DNA from: Bacteroidales bacterium
GTDB lineage: Bacteria > Bacteroidota > Bacteroidia > Bacteroidales > F082
Direction of reading: 5' to 3'
Length of the DNA: 8,731 bases
Assembly: GCA_900771045.1 (NCBI GenBank)
Contig: CAAGMM010000004.1
Location: forward strand, 1 to 8,731
The notes under the pieces were generated by a model, which did no database searches, was not told the origin of the DNA, and was given only the letters and a program-made list of their open reading frames with translations. Below, in pieces: positions 5,587 through 8,731 of this stretch. A program made the translations under genes and the position numbers. Every line of letters starts with the position of its first letter. Within the stretch, counting starts at the first letter, position 1.

Positions 5587-7265
5587 ATCACAATGGTTAA
5601 AACGATGGTGGTGACGATGAAAACGATACCGTATAAAATGTAGGATTGCAGTCGGCCATTTTGCAGGAAGGCGAACTTGCCCGTAAATCCGACGTATGCG
5701 TTGGCCGCTTTTTCAATGAAGCCGCTTTTCAACACGCCGCCAAAGAGTTTCGAATAAGTTTTCACAAACGAAGTGGCGGTGTATTGCAGTTTCGGTGATT
5801 CGACGGTGTAGCCGCAGCCCCATGTCGGGCCAGTCTCAAGGCTCTTGCCGCGCGTGGCGAGACGGCGCACGAGCCAGAGCAAGGCGGTCACCGCGATGAC
5901 GACGGCCGAGACTCTGCCTATTGAGGCAATGGTGCCGTTCAACGCTATCTCCGGACAGCCGAACAAAGGCATTATATTATTGATTTGATGAACATAAAAT
6001 TCGGGACAAACGCCCACCGAAAGCATAACCAATGAGAGAATCGCCAACGGCACGCTGCGGAGTGCGCCGAACTCCTTATGCTCGGGCAATGTGGTGCGTG
6101 CTTCGCCGAGAAAGACCACGCCAAAGGCTTTCGTGAAACAGAGAACGGCCAAGCCGCCAATCATCACCAAGGCCAAAATGGCACCGACGGCCCCGACTTG
6201 CGAGAGAATTGAGGCTTGTCCGAGATAGTCGAAGAGTCCGAGATAAATCATAATTTCGGAGACGAAGCCGTTCATCGGGGGCAGTCCGCAGATGGCCACT
6301 GCCGCTACGAGGAAGAAAAATCCCGTCAGAGGGAGACGCTTCAGCAGGCCGCCGAGATGTTCCACGTTGAGTGTGTGCGCGGCCTGATAGACGTTGCCGG
6401 CGGTGAAGAACAGCGTCGATTTGAACAACGCGTGGTTCAGGGTGTGGAGCAACGCGCCCCCGAAGGCCAACGACGCAATCGTCTGCATATCAAGTCCCTT
6501 GGCGATGCAGCCCAATCCGATGCCCATGCCTATGATGCCGATGTTTTCGATGCTGTGATAAGCAAGGAGGCGTTTCAGGTTGTGCTGCACGATAGCCATC
6601 ATCACGCCGTAGAGTCCGCTGACGGCGGCGACAGCGAGGATGATTTTGCCGGCGGCGACCAAATCGACGTTGAAAATCATCACTGAACGCAATAATCCGT
6701 AGATGCCTATTTTGATGATGACGCCCGACATCACGCCTGAGATGTGCGCCGGGGCGGCCGGATGCGCCACGGGGAGCCAGGTGTGGAAAGGCACGAAGCC
6801 CGCCTTGACGGCGAAACCGCAGCACACGAAGGCAAAAGGCAGTCCGCAAGTGCCTTGATAGGCAGCCCAGTCTGTCCAAAGGAAAGAGCCGGTTCGGTTG
6901 TACATCATCAGGAATCCGATGGTCAGGAAGACCACGCTGACGTGCGACTGGATGAAGAAGTTGACGCCGGCCTTAATGACATCGCTGTTCCAACTCTCGA
7001 AGATGATGAGGAAGAAGCTGCCGAGCGCCATCAGTTCCCATGTCACGAGGAAGGTGACGGCGTGTTGTGTCAGCGTCAGCAGAATCATTGCCGCGAAGGT
7101 CAGCAGGTACCAGAAGACGTGCAGCCTCAGTTCTCTGCGGCGTTGCCTGTAGGCTTTTAGATAGTCGGCCCCATAGGATGCGCCGGCGGTGAAAACCAGC
7201 GTTATGACGGCGATGAACCACCACGACAGCCGGTCCGGGACGCAAAAAAGACTTAAAAGGTTCAT
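5580..7265 (-). CDS. hyfB: Antiporter-like membrane subunit, HyfB type (NuoL/M family), short N terminus
   Basis: The 561-residue polytopic protein is the first gene of the operon. It carries the proton-channel residues of the family: E77 in TWELMALGSFF, K154 in VKAGFVPFHTWLP, K185 in IKIGIYG, and H274, H278, K282 in LLHTLNHALFKSTLF. The C-terminal TWGCGY (481-486) and LQYTATSF (493-500) are typical of HyfB rather than HyfD/F. Compared with E. coli HyfB (672) it lacks the first two helices: the channel glutamate lies in the third helix instead of the fifth. The frame is open upstream to a stop at 7373-7371, but no ATG, GTG or TTG occurs there, so ATG 7265 is the start. There is no Shine-Dalgarno sequence. 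Only 14 nt separate it from the T-run of an upstream terminator hairpin. Confidence 0.92.
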   Translation of the reverse strand: MNLLSLFCVPDRLSWWFIAVITLVFTAGASYGADYLKAYRQRRRELRLHVFWYLLTFAAMILLTLTQHAVTFLVTWELMALGSFFLIIFESWNSDVIKAGVNFFIQSHVSVVFLTIGFLMMYNRTGSFLWTDWAAYQGTCGLPFAFVCCGFAVKAGFVPFHTWLPVAHPAAPAHISGVMSGVIIKIGIYGLLRSVMIFNVDLVAAGKIILAVAAVSGLYGVMMAIVQHNLKRLLAYHSIENIGIIGMGIGLGCIAKGLDMQTIASLAFGGALLHTLNHALFKSTLFFTAGNVYQAAHTLNVEHLGGLLKRLPLTGFFFLVAAVAICGLPPMNGFVSEIMIYLGLFDYLGQASILSQVGAVGAILALVMIGGLAVLCFTKAFGVVFLGEARTTLPEHKEFGALRSVPLAILSLVMLSVGVCPEFYVHQINNIMPLFGCPEIALNGTIASIGRVSAVVIAVTALLWLVRRLATRGKSLETGPTWGCGYTVESPKLQYTATSFVKTYSKLFGGVLKSGFIEKAANAYVGFTGKFAFLQNGRLQSYILYGIVFIVTTIVLTIVIC

Positions 7266-7279
7266 ATCAGACAGTTTGC

Positions 7280-7317
7280 AAAAACAATATGCGGCAACTG
7301 ACTTGTCAGTTGCCGCA
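7280..7317 (-). terminator. Hairpin terminator between tRNA-Glu and the operon
   Basis: A perfect 13-bp stem (7290-7302 with 7305-7317) with a 2-base spacer is followed on the minus strand by TATTGTTTTTG. It lies 7 nt past the tRNA 3' end, as expected for a tRNA terminator. It ends 14 nt before the first operon ATG, so it may also limit read-through into the operon or protect the 5' end of its mRNA. Confidence 0.75.
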
Positions 7318-7324
7318 GACTTCG

Positions 7325-7396
7325 TATCGGGTAAGGGAATCGAACCCTTATTTCGACAGTGAGAGTGTCGTTACCTAACCGTTAGTAGAACCCGAC
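7325..7396 (-). tRNA. trnE: tRNA-Glu (anticodon CTC)
   Basis: The 72-nt minus-strand sequence folds as a tRNA. The acceptor GTCGGGT/ACCCGAT has a G-U first pair and discriminator A. The D-arm is TAC/GTA with GG in the loop. The anticodon stem CGACA/TGTCG closes loop CTCTCAC, placing CTC at 34-36 (plus 7361-7363). The T-arm is AAGGG-TTCGATT-CCCTT. CCA is not encoded. The U13-G22 pair and short D-stem suit glutamate tRNAs. It reads GAG codons and is probably an extra isoacceptor beside a TTC species elsewhere. Confidence 0.88.
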
Positions 7397-7412
7397 ATCG
7401 TTTTTCTGGGTG

Positions 7413-7444
7413 CAAAGATACAAAAAAAATGTTACGTCTGCAAA
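7413..7444 (-). promoter_or_regulatory. Bacteroidota promoter for tRNA-Glu (and possibly the operon)
   Basis: The minus strand has TTTG (7444-7441), a 20-nt spacer and TATCTTTG (7420-7413), matching the TTTG / TAnnTTTG consensus of the Bacteroidota primary sigma factor. A start near 7405 would be about 9 nt before the mature tRNA. It is the only clear minus-strand promoter upstream of the six-gene operon. Confidence 0.8.
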
Positions 7445-7486
7445 TTTTTGAAAAAATATTTTTTTCTAACTTGTCGATTTTTTTCG

Positions 7487-7494
7487 TATTTTTG
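7487..7494 (+). promoter_or_regulatory. -7 box (TATTTTTG) facing the lipoprotein gene
   Basis: TATTTTTG matches TAnnTTTG and is followed by CAGATT. The expected -33 position (about 7463-7466) reads tttc, so the upstream element is weak. Transcription would begin near 7500 and produce a leader of about 350 nt before the lipoprotein start. It is arranged back to back with the tRNA promoter. Confidence 0.5.
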
Positions 7495-7508
7495 CAGATT
7501 GAATTGAA

Positions 7509-7694
7509 ATGGATTATTACATGGGTAAGCTAAATCAACATAACGGGTATTACAGCCGCATTCGCAGCCACAATTCTGCGGCCAGCACTCCCTGTGTCTC
7601 CTGTACCCCCCCCCAACTGCTTGATAATCAATTATTTGCGCATTTTTCTATTAAAGCCTTACGACGATACCGCTGTGTTTCGCCGCAAAACTAA
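7509..7694 (+). CDS. Doubtful small ORF, possible leader peptide
   Basis: A 61-codon frame starts 9 nt after the predicted transcription start, with a second in-frame ATG at 7524. The product (MDYYMGKLNQHNGYYSRIR at the start, then NSAASTPCVSCTPPQLL) matches no family I recognise, has no membrane segment and no run of one amino acid that would mark a classical attenuator peptide. It crosses the C9 tract: loss of one C would fuse it to a frame open to 7839, and gain of one C would stop it within a few codons. Its position makes a leader peptide possible, but coding is unproven. Confidence 0.2.
   Translation: MDYYMGKLNQHNGYYSRIRSHNSAASTPCVSCTPPQLLDNQLFAHFSIKALRRYRCVSPQN
7606..7614. repeat. C9 homopolymer tract
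   Basis: Nine consecutive C lie inside the small leader ORF. Such tracts are prone to slipped-strand length change, and the length here sets which frame continues. It may also be only a chance homopolymer in noncoding DNA. Confidence 0.95.
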
Positions 7695-7743
7695 TTGTCA
7701 ATTATCAATTATGGGAACTGTCGATTTGATAAAAAATTCCTAT

Positions 7744-7766
7744 AGACCTCGGGGAGGTCTGATTTT
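7744..7766 (+). terminator. Possible intrinsic terminator or attenuator in the leader
   Basis: A perfect 7-bp GC-rich stem (agacctc 7744-7750, gaggtct 7754-7760) with a 3-nt loop is followed by gattttatta. The T-run is short (four), so termination would be partial. It lies about 100 nt before the lipoprotein ATG and inside the predicted leader, which fits an attenuator or the end of a short upstream RNA. Confidence 0.4.
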
Positions 7767-7771
7767 ATTAA

Positions 7772-7799
7772 CCCCGCATAAGCGGAGCGCAATGCGGGG
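7772..7799 (+). other. Hairpin in lipoprotein leader
   Basis: ccccgca (7772-7778) pairs perfectly with tgcgggg (7793-7799) around a 14-nt loop that itself contains gcg/cgc. No T-run follows, so it is not a terminator on the plus strand. It begins 12 nt after the previous hairpin, and the pair together may form one regulatory structure or a small intergenic palindromic repeat. Confidence 0.5.
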
Positions 7800-7857
7800 A
7801 GTGCGTAAAGAAAAAAACGTTAAATCAAATGTTGTGTGATTATTAAAATTTCAAAAA

Positions 7858-8722
7858 ATGAAAAAGTATCAATTGAAAATCGCAGTGCTCACACTATCCG
7901 CACTCGCATTCTTCTCTTCCTGCAAAAAGGACGACAAACCCACCGCTACAGGCGACGTGATGACCTTCACCGGCACGATCGGCGGCGGCGCCAAGACCGA
8001 GATAAACGGCTTGGAAATGAAGTGGAGTACAGGCGACAAAGTCGTCATCAACGGAGTGGACTGTACTTCGGACTTGACAAACGACAGGACAACCGCCACT
8101 TTCACTGGGGTAGTCGTGCCGACCGACAAGTACGAAGCCTATTATCCGACAAGTCTCTACAAAAACGGCGACTACGTACTTCCCGAGATTCAATACTACA
8201 ACGGCGGCAATCTTTCAAAAGTCAACCCGATGTACGCCTACAGTGCCACGACCGACCTTCAGTTTTACAACATCTGCGCGTTGATGAAGCTCGTCGTGAG
8301 GGGCGAGGGCAAGGTGAAGACGATAACCGTCTCGGCTAACAAGGGCGGGAACCCGGCGCTTCTGAGCGGTGCGTTTGCTATTAAGGGCGATGCGTCCGCA
8401 GGCTTCTACGCCGAAATGAAGTCGGCCTCAGACGGCGGCTCAACGTCCCTTACCCTCGACTGCGGCGAGGCCGGTGTCCATCTCAGCAGTGACCCCGAAA
8501 ACCCCACGATATTCTACATCGCGATGCCGAAGGGCGAATACTCGGACCTCGTGTTCACGTTTAAGGCCGACCCAATAGACTCTGTTTGGTCGTCTTCCCC
8601 CGTGACGAGGAAACTCGAGGCCGGCGAGATGCACGTCAGAGAGTTGGCCGGCGTCTCCGTCGTGAAGCCAGAGAAACTCCCTGGCGTTTTCACGGTCAAC
8701 GGCAGCGGCAAACAGGTTCAGT
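7858..8722 (+). CDS. Surface lipoprotein with fimbrillin-like domain (3' end cut by contig end)
   Basis: At least 288 residues are encoded. Residues 1-22 form a type II signal peptide (MKKYQ, hydrophobic stretch, FFSSC) with lipidation at C22. The following KKDD resembles the lipoprotein export signal that sends Bacteroidota lipoproteins to the cell surface. Residues about 35-270 look like the fimbrillin/Mfa-like beta-sandwich family (MKWSTGDKVVI, YEAYYP, NPMYAYS, FYNICALMKLVVRG, IFYIAMPKGEY). Then LPGVFTVNGSGKQVQ begins a second domain seen in many Bacteroidales proteins, which usually continues with FSxGNL. The apparent TAG at 8722-8724 spans the join with adapter sequence, so the true protein is longer. 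The ATG has an A-rich upstream typical of the phylum. A role in adhesion or surface display is inference. Confidence 0.85.
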
Positions 8723-8731
8723 AGATCGGAA
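8723..8731 (+). other. Probable Illumina adapter remnant at contig end
   Basis: The last nine bases, AGATCGGAA, are identical to the first nine of the standard Illumina adapter and sit exactly at the sequence end. They also break the lipoprotein frame just where the family would be expected to continue with phenylalanine (T at 8722 fits TTT/TTC). Confidence 0.85.

Larger units (their letters stand above)
7501..7857 (+). other. Long structured leader upstream of the lipoprotein gene
   Basis: This stretch has no convincing gene but is rich in structure. A 6-bp inverted repeat (gccgca 7555-7560, tgcggc 7577-7582) competes with an alternative cgcag/ctgcg pairing (7563-7567, 7576-7580). Further on are a C9 tract (7606-7614), AT-rich near-repeats (tcaattatcaattat, 7698-7712), and two more hairpins at 7744-7760 and 7772-7799. 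It could be a 5' UTR with attenuation, or simply intergenic sequence with degraded elements. Confidence 0.4.

Noticed and set aside
7509..7694. Amino-acid biosynthesis attenuator leader peptide
   Set aside because: There is no run of a single amino acid, and the downstream gene is a surface lipoprotein rather than a biosynthesis operon.
7594..7839. 81-codon plus-strand ORF through the leader hairpins
   Set aside because: Its peptide is a translation of inverted repeats and AT-rich repeats, with no RBS or family match; mentioned only as the frame reached if the C tract loses a base.

Overview
The window looks like a metagenomic or draft contig from a Bacteroidales-type bacterium (phylum Bacteroidota). 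The evidence is a TTTG / TAnnTTTG promoter, A-rich translation starts without Shine-Dalgarno sequences, a lipoprotein with a CKKDD surface-export-like N terminus and a fimbrillin-like body, and a BspA-type leucine-rich-repeat gene. The last nine bases, AGATCGGAA, equal the start of the common Illumina adapter, so the right edge is probably a true contig end with untrimmed adapter.

Layout. Positions 1-274 (minus) hold the start of an AT-rich leucine-rich-repeat (LRR_5/BspA) gene that runs off the left edge. In front of it, about 282-405 (minus), is a short decayed ORF, then a promoter-like box at 435-442 and an intrinsic terminator at 484-514. Positions 553-7265 (minus) are one compact six-gene operon, transcribed right to left: HyfB-like, HyfC-like, HyfE-like, HyfF-like, HyfG-like (NuoCD fusion), and a fused HyfH-HyfI-like protein. 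Just upstream lie a strong hairpin terminator (7280-7317), a tRNA-Glu(CTC) gene (7325-7396) and a good Bacteroidota promoter (7413-7444), all on minus. On plus, a promoter-like box at 7487 precedes a leader of about 350 nt with hairpins, a C9 tract and a doubtful small ORF. The lipoprotein gene starts at 7858 and is cut by the contig end.

How the genes work together. The six operon proteins match the core of group 4 [NiFe]-hydrogenase / complex I-type machines: two antiporter-like ion channels, a NuoH-like connector, a HyfE/NuoK-like subunit, and two soluble subunits. The redox hardware is stripped. The large subunit has none of the four NiFe-ligand cysteines (A191, S194, S452, N455). The small subunit keeps one of four proximal-cluster cysteines (D134, C137, D201, N231). 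The ferredoxin domain keeps exactly the four cysteines of one cluster (C50, C68, C71, C74). This fits the 'energy-converting hydrogenase related' (Ehr) class, whose function is largely unknown, in a strongly cluster-depleted form. It is the most interesting item here: a membrane ion-pump-like complex without a visible electron wire or H2 site.

Hyf-style names are used only to show homology; no hydrogenase activity is implied.
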